A stretch of DNA of 64,000 bases from JBGSBR01 sp041730495 (GCA_041730495.1 JBGSBR010000003.1:21651-85650); one strand, 5' to 3'. Shown: positions 25,472 through 33,854, counted from the stretch's first letter. Notes: generated by a model from the sequence alone, not told the origin. Numbers and translations: made by a program.

Positions 25472-25501
25472 GCTTTTTAGGATTATAATTACATTTAAAT
25501 T

Positions 25502-26746
25502 ATGAATAACGTACAAACACTTAAAGGATTTAGAGATTTCTTGGGACAGGATGCTCGCAAAAGACAGTGGCTGAAAAATACAATTGCCACAGTTTTTGAA
25601 CGCTTTGGATTTGAACCACTTGAAACACCTACACTTGAATATGAAGAACTATTACTTGGTAAATATGGCACTGAAGCCGATAAGCTGATCTATAGCTTCG
25701 AAGATCGTGGCGCACGCCGTGTAGCACTACGATATGATCAAACTGTGCCTACAGCTCGCATCATCGCTCAAAACAAAGGACAGCTTCCATTGCCGTATAA
25801 ACGGTATCAGATTCAACCTGTTTGGCGAGCTGATAAACCACAAAAAGGACGCTATCGCGAGTTTGTACAGTGTGATGCAGATATTATCGGTACCAATGCC
25901 ACAGCTGCTGATGCCGAAATCCTGGCTGTCTATGCAGCAATTTATGCAGAGATTGGAATTGAGTCATTGCAAATCCGCGTTAACGATCGAGAAGCGTTGA
26001 TTCTGACACTTGCCAAAGCTGGTATTACACCTGATAACACGTTTAGTGTGATCCAAAGTATCGACAAACTTGATAAAAAATCAGAAGACGAAGTCATAGC
26101 AGAGCTTGAAAGCAAAGGGATTACAGCAGAAATCGCTCAAAACTTGCTACAGATGCTCGAAAAAACATCGATTTCTGAGAAACTTCAGTCAATTATCGAT
26201 GCAGCTGTGGCTATGGGTGTCAAAAAAGAAAGTCTTGTTTTCACACCTACGCTTGCACGCGGTTTGGATTATTACACTGGTCTTATCTTCGAAGGAATCG
26301 TCCCAGAGTATGAATCTGGATCAGTCGGTGGGGGAGGAAGATATGATAATTTGATTGAGCAACTCGTCGGAGTACCAATGTCTGGAGTAGGCTTTGGTCT
26401 CGGATATGATCGCACCCTAGAAGCTGCTGAGATCCTAGGCAAAGTGCCTGCTTTTAGCTCAAGTGCACAAGTACTTGTGACAATATTTAATCCTGAGCTT
26501 GCATCAGAGTCAATGAAAGTCACCAATATGCTTCGCGAATCTGGTGTAACTGCTGAATGTTATCTAGATGCGACGAAAAAACTTGATGTGCAACTCAAAT
26601 ATGCAAATGCCAAAGGCATACCATATGTCGTCGTCATCGGTCCAGATGAAGCAGCAAAAGTGGTGGTAAAACTGAAAGATATGGAAAAACGAATAGAGAA
26701 GACACTTACTTTAATTGAGCTGATAAAAACATTTCAAAACGCTTAA
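25502..26746 (+). CDS. hisS: Histidyl-tRNA synthetase
   Basis: A class II synthetase charging tRNA-His; 414 residues. Motif 2 is visible as YQIQPVWRADKPQKGRYREF, followed by QCDADIIG. The HisA motif appears as LARGLDYYTG, and VGGGGRYDNLI is the conserved motif 3 approach. The C-terminal anticodon domain has VLVTIFN and KGIPYVVVIGP. It starts 30 nt after the attenuator terminator. A TATAAT at 25484-25489 could be a secondary promoter, although the sequence there is simply AT-rich. Its stop overlaps the convergent orphan stop by 4 nt. Confidence 0.97.
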   Translation: MNNVQTLKGFRDFLGQDARKRQWLKNTIATVFERFGFEPLETPTLEYEELLLGKYGTEADKLIYSFEDRGARRVALRYDQTVPTARIIAQNKGQLPLPYKRYQIQPVWRADKPQKGRYREFVQCDADIIGTNATAADAEILAVYAAIYAEIGIESLQIRVNDREALILTLAKAGITPDNTFSVIQSIDKLDKKSEDEVIAELESKGITAEIAQNLLQMLEKTSISEKLQSIIDAAVAMGVKKESLVFTPTLARGLDYYTGLIFEGIVPEYESGSVGGGGRYDNLIEQLVGVPMSGVGFGLGYDRTLEAAEILGKVPAFSSSAQVLVTIFNPELASESMKVTNMLRESGVTAECYLDATKKLDVQLKYANAKGIPYVVVIGPDEAAKVVVKLKDMEKRIEKTLTLIELIKTFQNA

Positions 26747-27360
26747 ATTGCTGGTCTTTTAAAATATACTTCGAAATATGAATTTCTTTCTTGTTCATTT
26801 TCATAATTGTAACCAACAATCTGACTGAAACCCCATCTGCAAAATGCTTGAGATGACCATGTTGCTGCGATAGCTTCATCCAGAGTATTACCTGTTTTAA
26901 GACATTTAGTCATCTGAATTCTATTCAGAGACCAATTGTACCATTTACCTCTCAGAGCACTTATATGCATCTCTTCTTGATCTAAAAAGCTTATTACACT
27001 ACCTATAAATTGAGATGCAAACATATCGGGATGAGGAATATTAGTATCACCTTCCAAATCAATTATTCTGGTTAATATATCAAATTCTACAATTCCTAAA
27101 CCTTGTGAATTATGAAAATAACTGGCTCGCATTCTATAGCGCTGAGCTTCATTTATAGCAATTAAATCAGCAAAATCTATTGTGTAAAATTGAGTTCCTT
27201 CTTCTTGATATCCCCCTAAGCTATATGTAAGTTGTCTACCAGATTCAGTAGTTATAATACTTGTTCTGATTTTGTCCCGTCTACTGGTATTCAGTAACAA
27301 TTCTAAATCAAATCCGTTAGTACTCGTAATAAACGGATATTTTGCTTCTGGATGGGCCAT
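26743..27360 (-). CDS. Orphan protein, second gene of a two-gene unit
   Basis: A 205-residue soluble protein with no recognised family. It has a beta-rich N-terminal half (SGRQLTYSLGG, TQFYTIDFADLIAI) and an aromatic C-terminus (NSYFEVYFKR). The ATG is 2 nt after the stop of the upstream orphan on the same strand, so both are translated from one message. AT-rich codons resemble the other orphan genes. The pair sits between hisS and the release-factor gene, on the strand opposite to both. Confidence 0.65.
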   Translation of the reverse strand: MAHPEAKYPFITSTNGFDLELLLNTSRRDKIRTSIITTESGRQLTYSLGGYQEEGTQFYTIDFADLIAINEAQRYRMRASYFHNSQGLGIVEFDILTRIIDLEGDTNIPHPDMFASQFIGSVISFLDQEEMHISALRGKWYNWSLNRIQMTKCLKTGNTLDEAIAATWSSQAFCRWGFSQIVGYNYENEQERNSYFEVYFKRPAI

Positions 27361-27362
27361 AC

Positions 27363-27998
27363 TTATTCACTTTGAGCCAATTTAATTGCTCTATGTTCAT
27401 TCATTGCTTCTTGAAGACGTATGATGTCATATACATCACTCACTGCAAGAAGTGATGGTACCCATTTTCCTTGATCAAAATCTTCATAAGTCATTGGATC
27501 ATGTAAGATTGAGTGTAAATCAAGAAAACGGGATTCATTTGGATGTAATATAACATTATTAATAATTTCTTCTTCAAACTGTTTTACTGGCTCTTTTTTC
27601 CATCCTAATCTGTTAATTAAATATTCAAGTTCAGGACTCATACCTTGAAATAGCAATAGTCGATCAAATCCTGGAGGTAATTCAAGTGCAGCTTTCTCGG
27701 TTAATCTAAATGGTGATCTGCTATGTAGGAGATTAGTACAAAAATCAAAAGCTTCCGTATCGATTGAAGGTATGGGGTATCCACGAGAATCAATAAGTTG
27801 TAATAAGCTTAAATAGGCATTATGATATAATTTAAAATCAAAATGAGGTAAGACAAGATTATATCTACTATAAGGCAATTGCCATAGTAAATTATTCTTT
27901 TCTTGTAAAGAATTTACAAAGCTCGGGTCAGCTGGTAAAAATTCATCTTTAGAGAGTTGACTACCCGAAACAAGTGGGTTTTGTTTTTCAATTAACAT
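27363..27998 (-). CDS. Orphan protein, first gene of a two-gene unit
   Basis: A 211-residue soluble, helix-rich protein. Around residue 70 it carries LIDSRGYPIPS, similar to the ESxGxP motifs of the orphans at 1970 and 2887. No other domain is recognised. The start codon follows a perfect extended -10 (TGATATAAT) by 5 nt on the minus strand. It shares a 46-nt divergent promoter region with the release-factor gene. Confidence 0.65.
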   Translation of the reverse strand: MLIEKQNPLVSGSQLSKDEFLPADPSFVNSLQEKNNLLWQLPYSRYNLVLPHFDFKLYHNAYLSLLQLIDSRGYPIPSIDTEAFDFCTNLLHSRSPFRLTEKAALELPPGFDRLLLFQGMSPELEYLINRLGWKKEPVKQFEEEIINNVILHPNESRFLDLHSILHDPMTYEDFDQGKWVPSLLAVSDVYDIIRLQEAMNEHRAIKLAQSE

Positions 27999-28003
27999 AC
28001 TAT

Positions 28004-28012
28004 ATTATATCA
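28004..28012 (-). promoter_or_regulatory. Extended -10 of the orphan pair
   Basis: Minus-strand TGATATAAT, 5 nt from the ATG: a leaderless configuration. Confidence 0.6.
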
Positions 28013-28033
28013 AAGAAAAGTTACTTTTATTTT

Positions 28034-28039
28034 TATTAT
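28034..28039 (+). promoter_or_regulatory. -10 box of the release-factor gene
   Basis: TATTAT, then 5 nt, then the ATG at 28045. Together with the divergent promoter it leaves no room for a longer coding region upstream. Confidence 0.5.
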
Positions 28040-28044
28040 AAGAT

Positions 28045-28749
28045 ATGCAAATCAATACAAACATCGTCGTAATCGAAGCACTACCTGGTGCTGGAGGCGA
28101 TGAATCTAAACTTTGGGGCAATGAGCTTCTCATGTCTTACTCACGTCATGCCGATAGAGCTGGTATGAAAACAGGCTGGCTCGGTGAGACTATGCTCAAA
28201 ATCAAAGGTGATTTCGCATACAATACCTATAAATACGAAACTGGTGTACATCGAGTGCAACGAATACCTACAACAGAGCGCAAAGGAAGAGTACACACCT
28301 CAACAGCAGTAATCCTTGTCACACCTCAGATCCCTCAACAAGAAGTAAATATCGTCAACAGTGACCTCGAATGGCAGTTCTTCCGTGCAGGCGGTCATGG
28401 AGGACAGAATGTAAACAAAGTCGAATCAGCAGTACGCCTAATCCACAAACCATCCGGTGTCGTAGTAACATCAAGTCAAGAACGTTCTCAGCAAGCAAAT
28501 CGTCAGATCGCACTTGAGTTGCTTGGTGGTAAACTGTTCCAACTTGAAGAAGAAAAAAAACGCGGACTGATGTTTTCATATGTCAAAGATATCGGCAATG
28601 GTGAGCGAGCAGAGAAGATCCGCACCTATAATTTCCCTCAAAATAGACTCACTGATCATCGTATCAACAAAAGCTTTCATAATCTCGAAGATATCATCGC
28701 TCAAGGAAAATGGGACAAAGTCTTCGAGGCGATGAAAGAATTGAAATAA
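28045..28749 (+). CDS. prfA: RF1-type peptide chain release factor lacking domain 1
   Basis: A 234-residue protein matching the back two thirds of RF1 (about 360 residues). The stop-codon recognition loop reads RIPTTERKGR with a PxT-type tripeptide (residues 75-77), which in RF1 reads UAA/UAG. The catalytic GGQ is at 119-121, within GGHGGQNVN rather than the usual SGAGGQHVN. The C-terminus TYNFPQNRLTDHRIN is RF1/RF2-like. The N-terminal alpha-helical domain 1 is absent, and the adjacent promoter rules out a missed upstream start. It could be the main RF1 or a rescue factor like PrfH; the intact PxT favours termination. Confidence 0.8.
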   Translation: MQINTNIVVIEALPGAGGDESKLWGNELLMSYSRHADRAGMKTGWLGETMLKIKGDFAYNTYKYETGVHRVQRIPTTERKGRVHTSTAVILVTPQIPQQEVNIVNSDLEWQFFRAGGHGGQNVNKVESAVRLIHKPSGVVVTSSQERSQQANRQIALELLGGKLFQLEEEKKRGLMFSYVKDIGNGERAEKIRTYNFPQNRLTDHRINKSFHNLEDIIAQGKWDKVFEAMKELK

Positions 28750-28762
28750 CTTACAGTCAGCA

Positions 28763-28791
28763 TTGACAATTTACTGTCAAATCAATACCAT
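28763..28791 (+). promoter_or_regulatory. Consensus-spaced promoter of the metalloprotease gene
   Basis: TTGACA, 17-nt spacer, TACCAT, then exactly 6 nt to the ATG at 28798. This is one of the clearest leaderless promoters in the window. Confidence 0.65.
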
Positions 28792-28797
28792 TGATTA

Positions 28798-30783
28798 ATG
28801 GTTAAAAAGAAGCGTAATCGTAATCTCCGTCAACTACTTCAATTGTCCGTCATTGGAGTTCTCGCCAGTTTAATTGGCATTGTTTCATTTTCCAATCTCA
28901 ATGAAAAACGTCTTGTTTCACAAGCCTATGTCGAAAATAATACTGAAATAGGAGCATTGACTAATACCTTAGTATCTCAACTCGAAGAGTACAATAGCTT
29001 AAATCAACCTTTCGGTGATAAAACTAAAAAACGCTTAGTACAGTCAAATATCAATAAACTTGCTTTACAAAGATATCAGGCCATCAAAACCGCGGCACAA
29101 GCCAAAGATGAAACTATTTTAGAAACCATCTCACTTTCAAGTATCCGTAATAGTTTCCCAGCCAGCACCAAAAGATATATAGAATCAAATATAAAGAAAA
29201 AAAGTAAACTGCAGACGTTGCATGTCCATGGACATCAAGCTCAAACTGAACTAAATGGTTATAAGTACAGTCTCCAAGATACTCAAAAAACCAAACTTAT
29301 ATTTGCTGATTCTGATCCATTTATATCTTCTGACTCTTTGGTAGAGGTACAGGGATACAGTTTTACTGCAGATAACTCTTTAATCTTGACTAGCACACCA
29401 CAAGAGAAGACCGGGATATTAGCGCAACAATACTCAGTGCCGAAGACTACCGGTACACGTAATCATGTCATCACTCTTATTGAATTTGGCTCATCTGAAT
29501 ATGAAGAAACCTTACCTGACAATGAAAAACAAAGATTAATAAGCTTTACAGAAAATGTATTAAATAATTACTACAAAGAAAATTCCTTTGATCAATTAGA
29601 TTTTAATATTTCTGATTTCCGCATAATCACTCTTCCTCAAGAATATAATACTGATAGTGACGATTCGACTATTTGTTTAAAAAATAACCAGCGCATTCAT
29701 GACTACTTAATAAATAGACTAAATACCAACTCAGATGGATATATCTACTTACTTCCCGGTGAGTGTACATATGCCACTGACGACAAAGTCGGTAAAGCAA
29801 GTGGATGGGGAAGTATTGGCGGACAACCCGCAGTAAGCTGGATTCATTTTGGTGATGATACCTTTTTATTAAGTTCATTGACCGAATCACTCGGACCGGT
29901 TTACCACGAAATCGGACATAATCTTGGACTATGGCATGCAGGTTATATGCAATGTAACGGATCTATAGCTAATAATAATACTTACATTACCAATAATCCT
30001 TTTTGTGAAAACATCGTAGATTATGGTGATACTCAGGATGTGATGGGTATAGCAGTAAGCAAGACTCATTTTAATGCTCCACATAAAAATCAACTTGGAT
30101 GGATCAGCTCAAATAATGTCGCTGACGCCAAAAATCTCAGTGTCGACAACCCACAACGTTTTGAGATAGCACCCATAGAAACCCAAAATCAAGATAGATC
30201 ACTAAAACAAATGATTGTAGTAAATCTTCCATCTAACCCTGACTACTATTACTACATCTCATATCGAAGACCTATTGGTTTTGACAAGAATATTCCAGCC
30301 TCAATAGTGAATGGCGCAAGTATACATATTATCAATGAGGCTCAAATGGATACAAGTCTACTCATACATCCACGACTCGGAGTGAACTCAAATACTACTG
30401 CGGAAACTGCGGCTATGGTTGATGGCGAATCATATATTGATACTCTAAATAATATCCGCATCCGTCAAGTATCTCACTCAGACACAAGTGTTATAGTTGA
30501 GATTTCTGCAGTAACACAACTATCGACCACTCCCACCAAATCACCCACAACACCGACCGTAACACCTACCCCCGTACTGATTGTAAATCCCGAACTCGGC
30601 GGTACCGCTTGTAGATCAGGCGAATGGGTCTGTAATAGTCAAGCAAAATGTGCAAACTTCGCAATACAAACGTTATTTAACACATATTGGTGTAATGGCG
30701 AAGCGCAATGGAAGTGGGAAGCTGCAGATAACTCGAATAGTTGCGGAGGTGCTTTATCCAAACCACGTACTCAGGGTTGCTAA
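28798..30783 (+). CDS. Secreted or surface zinc metalloprotease (metzincin-type)
   Basis: A 661-residue protein with a basic N-terminus and one TM or signal segment (about residues 13-27). The catalytic site is HEIGHNLGLWH at residues 370-380, the metzincin HExxHxxGxxH pattern, with a following region containing DVMG as a Met-turn candidate. This fits gametolysin-like (M11) peptidases. A Thr/Pro linker (about 577-597) leads to a C-terminal Cys-rich module with six Cys, possibly a wall or glycan-binding domain. Likely a cell-surface or secreted protease, perhaps used in host interaction; that role is inferred. Confidence 0.85.
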   Translation: MVKKKRNRNLRQLLQLSVIGVLASLIGIVSFSNLNEKRLVSQAYVENNTEIGALTNTLVSQLEEYNSLNQPFGDKTKKRLVQSNINKLALQRYQAIKTAAQAKDETILETISLSSIRNSFPASTKRYIESNIKKKSKLQTLHVHGHQAQTELNGYKYSLQDTQKTKLIFADSDPFISSDSLVEVQGYSFTADNSLILTSTPQEKTGILAQQYSVPKTTGTRNHVITLIEFGSSEYEETLPDNEKQRLISFTENVLNNYYKENSFDQLDFNISDFRIITLPQEYNTDSDDSTICLKNNQRIHDYLINRLNTNSDGYIYLLPGECTYATDDKVGKASGWGSIGGQPAVSWIHFGDDTFLLSSLTESLGPVYHEIGHNLGLWHAGYMQCNGSIANNNTYITNNPFCENIVDYGDTQDVMGIAVSKTHFNAPHKNQLGWISSNNVADAKNLSVDNPQRFEIAPIETQNQDRSLKQMIVVNLPSNPDYYYYISYRRPIGFDKNIPASIVNGASIHIINEAQMDTSLLIHPRLGVNSNTTAETAAMVDGESYIDTLNNIRIRQVSHSDTSVIVEISAVTQLSTTPTKSPTTPTVTPTPVLIVNPELGGTACRSGEWVCNSQAKCANFAIQTLFNTYWCNGEAQWKWEAADNSNSCGGALSKPRTQGC

Positions 30784-30810
30784 AAAGATTGTTGTCGATT
30801 AGCTTTTTTC

Positions 30811-30819
30811 TGTTATAAT
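30811..30819 (+). promoter_or_regulatory. Extended -10 of rpmE
   Basis: TGTTATAAT with 9 nt to the ATG; the leader would be about 2 nt. Confidence 0.55.
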
Positions 30820-30828
30820 ATAAATCTT

Positions 30829-31125
30829 ATGAAAACGATTCACCCACAATTCTTTACCGACGTCCAAGTTACCTGTTCATGTGGAAACTCTTTCACAACA
30901 GGCTCAACCAAGCAAAGTATCTCAGTCGAAGTATGTGCAAAATGTCATCCTTTTTATACTGGAGAACAACGTTTCTTAGATAGTAAAGGTAACGTGGATC
31001 GATTCAACAAACAAATGCAACAAGCTCAAGCTTATAAAACTAAGTTTGGTGATAAGAAAAAAGAGAAAAATAGTAAAGGTAATAAAGAAGGCAAATCACT
31101 TCGAGAACTTCTCGGAGAAGCATAA
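30829..31125 (+). CDS. rpmE: Ribosomal protein L31
   Basis: A large-subunit protein. The zinc-type Cys pattern is present: Cys16, Cys18, Cys36 and Cys39 (TCSCGN, VCAKCHPFYTG). The segment KGNVDRFNKQ is the typical end of the core. At 98 residues it is longer than the usual 66-75 because of a Lys/Gly-rich tail. The rplJ-rplL unit follows after a 150-nt gap. It has its own promoter. Confidence 0.95.
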   Translation: MKTIHPQFFTDVQVTCSCGNSFTTGSTKQSISVEVCAKCHPFYTGEQRFLDSKGNVDRFNKQMQQAQAYKTKFGDKKKEKNSKGNKEGKSLRELLGEA

Positions 31126-31130
31126 TCTTA

Positions 31131-31151
31131 TCCCTGAGCTCGTCGAAGGGT
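31131..31151. repeat. Dispersed GAGCTCGTCGAAGG-type repeat
   Basis: CCCTGAGCTCGTCGAAGGG is an imperfect palindrome closed by CCCT/AGGG, a variant of the widespread GAGCTTGTCGAAGG repeat. It lies just after rpmE and could help end its transcript, but no T-run follows directly. Confidence 0.5.
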
Positions 31152-31173
31152 TGCTTTTGCTCGAATCATCTTT

Positions 31174-31275
31174 TATAATACAAGCTCACCAAGACTTTAG
31201 GCTTTCCACTCGTTGGATTTAAGATATTATCATTTCCTAAAGGAGTATCCGATTTATCGGATCAAGTGAACACAT
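31174..31275 (+). promoter_or_regulatory. rplJ promoter and leader
   Basis: TATAAT at 31174-31179 starts a leader of about 90 nt. It contains AAGGAG (31240-31245), then a perfect 7-bp hairpin ATCCGAT-TT-ATCGGAT (31247-31262), then 13 nt to the ATG. Folding the hairpin would bring the Shine-Dalgarno to a working distance. L10-binding leaders that control rplJL are known in other bacteria. Confidence 0.5.
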
Positions 31276-31818
31276 ATGGCAAACTCTAAAAAAGCATCCT
31301 TAGTCGATGCATTAACCTCATCATTACAAGAAACTTCTCACTTTGCTCTCGTCTCATACGGCAAAACAGCCCACAAAGATCTTGAAGCTGTACGTAAGGA
31401 ACTTAAAAAGAATGATGCAACTCTTAAAGTCATCAAAAACACTCTTTTTGAAAAAGCTGTCAAAAAGCTTGCTACAGAAAAAAGTGAAATGAAAACAATC
31501 AAAGAAAAAATGTTTCCTTTGAAAGAAACAACAGCCCTTCTGATGCTTCAAGGTGAATGGATCAATGGACTAAAAGCATTTCATAAACTCAGTAAAACCA
31601 ATGAATTTCTTTCATTCAAGATGGGCTATGTCGACAATCAAGTCTATGATACAGCTCAACTTGAGAAATTAGCTCTGCTCCCAGGTCGTCAAGAACTGAT
31701 GGCAAAGCTTATCGGAAGTATGAAGAGTCCTATGTCTCGTACAGCTCGTGCAATGAAATTCAATATGCAGAAATTAGTTTTTGTGTTATCACAAAAATCA
31801 CAACAAGAGAACGGATAA
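31276..31818 (+). CDS. rplJ: Ribosomal protein L10
   Basis: The stalk base protein that binds 23S rRNA and L7/L12 dimers. It is 180 residues, with the family N-terminus (KKASLVDALTSSLQETSHFALVSYGK), the central KVIKNTLFEKAV segment, and a C-terminal helix (MQKLVFVLSQKS) that docks L7/L12. It has its own promoter and leader. rplL follows after 42 nt. rplK and rplA are not adjacent. Confidence 0.94.
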   Translation: MANSKKASLVDALTSSLQETSHFALVSYGKTAHKDLEAVRKELKKNDATLKVIKNTLFEKAVKKLATEKSEMKTIKEKMFPLKETTALLMLQGEWINGLKAFHKLSKTNEFLSFKMGYVDNQVYDTAQLEKLALLPGRQELMAKLIGSMKSPMSRTARAMKFNMQKLVFVLSQKSQQENG

Positions 31819-31860
31819 TATTATAATTTCCTTGAAAGTGAAGGGAGGTGTCAGAAAATC

Positions 31861-32277
31861 ATGGCAGACGAACAAAAAACAGAAATAGAATTAAACGAAA
31901 AATTGCAAAAAATTGCAAAACAGATTGAAGAGCTTACCGTTGTTGAATTAGCAGACCTCGCAAAATATCTCGAAGAGAAATTCGGCGTGTCAGCAATGCC
32001 AATGATGGCTGGACCAATGATGGCTGGTGGTGCCGCAGCAGATGCAGCGCCCGCAGAAGAAAAAACATCATTTGATGTCGTACTCACAGCAGCTGGAGAT
32101 AACAAATTGAACGTTATTAAAGCAGTTCGTGAACTTCGCCAAGACTTAGGTCTTATGGATGCTAAGAAAATGGCCGAATCAGCACCACAAACTATTCTTA
32201 CTGGTGTAAAGAAAGATGAAGCAGAAGCCGCAAAAGCAAAACTTGAAGCAGCTGGTGCAAAAGTGGAACTAAAATAA
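31861..32277 (+). CDS. rplL: Ribosomal protein L7/L12
   Basis: A stalk protein recruiting translation GTPases. At 138 residues it has an N-terminal dimerisation helix region, the Ala/Gly/Met hinge (MPMMAGPMMAGGAAAD), and the canonical C-terminal domain (KTSFDVVLTAAGDNKLNVIK ... GLMDAKKMAE). A strong Shine-Dalgarno GGGAGGTG lies 11 nt upstream, unusual for this window. A good terminator follows. Confidence 0.97.
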   Translation: MADEQKTEIELNEKLQKIAKQIEELTVVELADLAKYLEEKFGVSAMPMMAGPMMAGGAAADAAPAEEKTSFDVVLTAAGDNKLNVIKAVRELRQDLGLMDAKKMAESAPQTILTGVKKDEAEAAKAKLEAAGAKVELK

Positions 32278-32301
32278 TCACTTTTATCTAAACCAAAACT
32301 T

Positions 32302-32376
32302 GTCTCTCACCGCAAGGTGGGGGACAGAAAGAGGGCCTCGTAGAAAACCACATGTTTTCTTCGAGGTTCTTTTTTT
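32302..32376 (+). terminator. Terminator of rplJ-rplL
   Basis: A first hairpin (CACC-GCAA-GGTG, with flanking GTC/GAC) is followed by a longer stem CCTCG.AGAAAAC / GTTTTCT.CGAGG with loop CACAT (32336-32366). The run TTCTTTTTTT comes directly after. Confidence 0.8.
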
Positions 32377-32385
32377 GGGAAAGAA

Positions 32386-32415
32386 TTGACATTAACAAAA
32401 TGATTGTATTAGAAT
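32386..32415 (+). promoter_or_regulatory. Promoter of the 32427 surface-protein gene
   Basis: TTGACA, an 18-nt spacer and TAGAAT. The leader would be about 5 nt. Confidence 0.55.
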
Positions 32416-32426
32416 CTTACTAATAC

Positions 32427-33854
32427 ATGAAAACTCGCAAAGCTAATCAATCAAAAGCCTTGTCTTTTAAATCTCTTCGTAAAAATTTAGCCCCCTTCTT
32501 ACTCATAACTGGTTTAGTAATAGCAGTTGTAATTACACTATTCGCTAATCAAATCCAACGTATATATAACAGCTCAGCTGGCTACACTCCTCCTTTATCA
32601 GCATTACCCAGTGGAAATTATTTATATATTAACTCTTCGATTAATAGTACCTATCCACAACTAAGATACGAATCTCAATCTTTTAATCTTGCAGGAAATG
32701 TAAATTATGACTTAATGACAACTCATGCCGTATATAACCTTACAGGTGATGGCGAAAACCGTGGTGTACGTATAGCGCTTTTCTGTAATAATCCCGGTTT
32801 ACAAGATGAAGGGGGAGGTTGTTACAGAGCTGACAATATATGGATTCCCCTTAATACTATCCTTGAAGAAATTCGTTTAACACCAGAAAATACACCTCAA
32901 AGAAACTGGAATAAATTACAAAACTCACCACCTAAATCTCTAAGATTTAGTCGTGATAACAATAATGTAGCCATCAGAGTTTTCGCAAATAAAGGAAGTG
33001 AAGTTGCTATTGATAGAGTGAGAATAATAAACCAAGATACAGGTCCAGATACATATAATTATGTACCAAATGGCAATTTTGATGATATTAATATCGTTGG
33101 TCTGACAGCAAGCGTGCCCAGTGACTATATATATCTACCAGAGAATCTCATCTCTATGGGTGCACGAGTAACAAATGGAAATGGAGTAGTAATCTTCAGA
33201 AATCGCACGATAGCTATTACCACGCAACCTTCACTTTCATATGAATTTACAGCTTCTCAGAGCACAAATTATTCAGCATCAACAAGCTTCCAACTCAAGA
33301 AAAAACGTAATAATCAGTGCGGGTCACTTGTAATCAATATGTTTAAAAACGGGTCTTTTATTAAAACTATAGCTACACCTTTAACTAGTCTTAATGTGAA
33401 TACTCCTACTAGCATGACTGTAAGCGAAAATGCTAATGCAAACGATACAATTAAATTCCAAGTAACAATTAATCCTATATATAATGCAAGTACCAATTGT
33501 TCAATTGATAATGGTGGGTATGAAATTGAACTAGATAATTTAGTCGTAAAGCGTAATGGAACAACAATTAATATTAATCCAGAGTTTAATAATCAAAGTC
33601 AAGTTAGTTACGAAAGCGCACAACCAGCTAACTGGGGCGGTGCAACAAACAATATATCTTATAGCTTCGGTGGCGCAGTACTAATTAATGATTTGCTACC
33701 TACACCTCAACCAACAAATAATCCTCAACCGACTAACAATCCACCTCCTCCTTTGCCCACATCACAACCAACAAACAATCCGCCACCCCCTCCACCACCA
33801 AATGGTGGCTCACCAAATCCAACTGTTACAGCACCACCATACTTACAAAAATAA
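32427..33854 (+). CDS. Surface protein with Pro/Asn-rich C-terminus
   Basis: A 475-residue protein with a basic N-terminus and one TM segment (about residues 24-40) followed by NSSAGY. The extracellular part is beta-rich, with two similar regions that look like jelly-roll or carbohydrate-binding modules, rich in Asn, Thr and Ser. The C-terminal 60 residues are a Pro/Thr/Asn low-complexity tail (PTNNPQPTNNPPPP). Related in layout to the surface proteins at 28798 and 41044. Function unknown; adhesion or envelope structure is a guess. Confidence 0.75.
   Translation: MKTRKANQSKALSFKSLRKNLAPFLLITGLVIAVVITLFANQIQRIYNSSAGYTPPLSALPSGNYLYINSSINSTYPQLRYESQSFNLAGNVNYDLMTTHAVYNLTGDGENRGVRIALFCNNPGLQDEGGGCYRADNIWIPLNTILEEIRLTPENTPQRNWNKLQNSPPKSLRFSRDNNNVAIRVFANKGSEVAIDRVRIINQDTGPDTYNYVPNGNFDDINIVGLTASVPSDYIYLPENLISMGARVTNGNGVVIFRNRTIAITTQPSLSYEFTASQSTNYSASTSFQLKKKRNNQCGSLVINMFKNGSFIKTIATPLTSLNVNTPTSMTVSENANANDTIKFQVTINPIYNASTNCSIDNGGYEIELDNLVVKRNGTTININPEFNNQSQVSYESAQPANWGGATNNISYSFGGAVLINDLLPTPQPTNNPQPTNNPPPPLPTSQPTNNPPPPPPPNGGSPNPTVTAPPYLQK

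Noticed and set aside
28045..28749. prfA shortened by a frameshift or insertion of the neighbouring orphan pair
   Set aside because: A well-placed -10 box sits 5 nt before the ATG and no RF1 domain 1 remnant is visible upstream in any frame, including beyond the orphan pair up to hisS.
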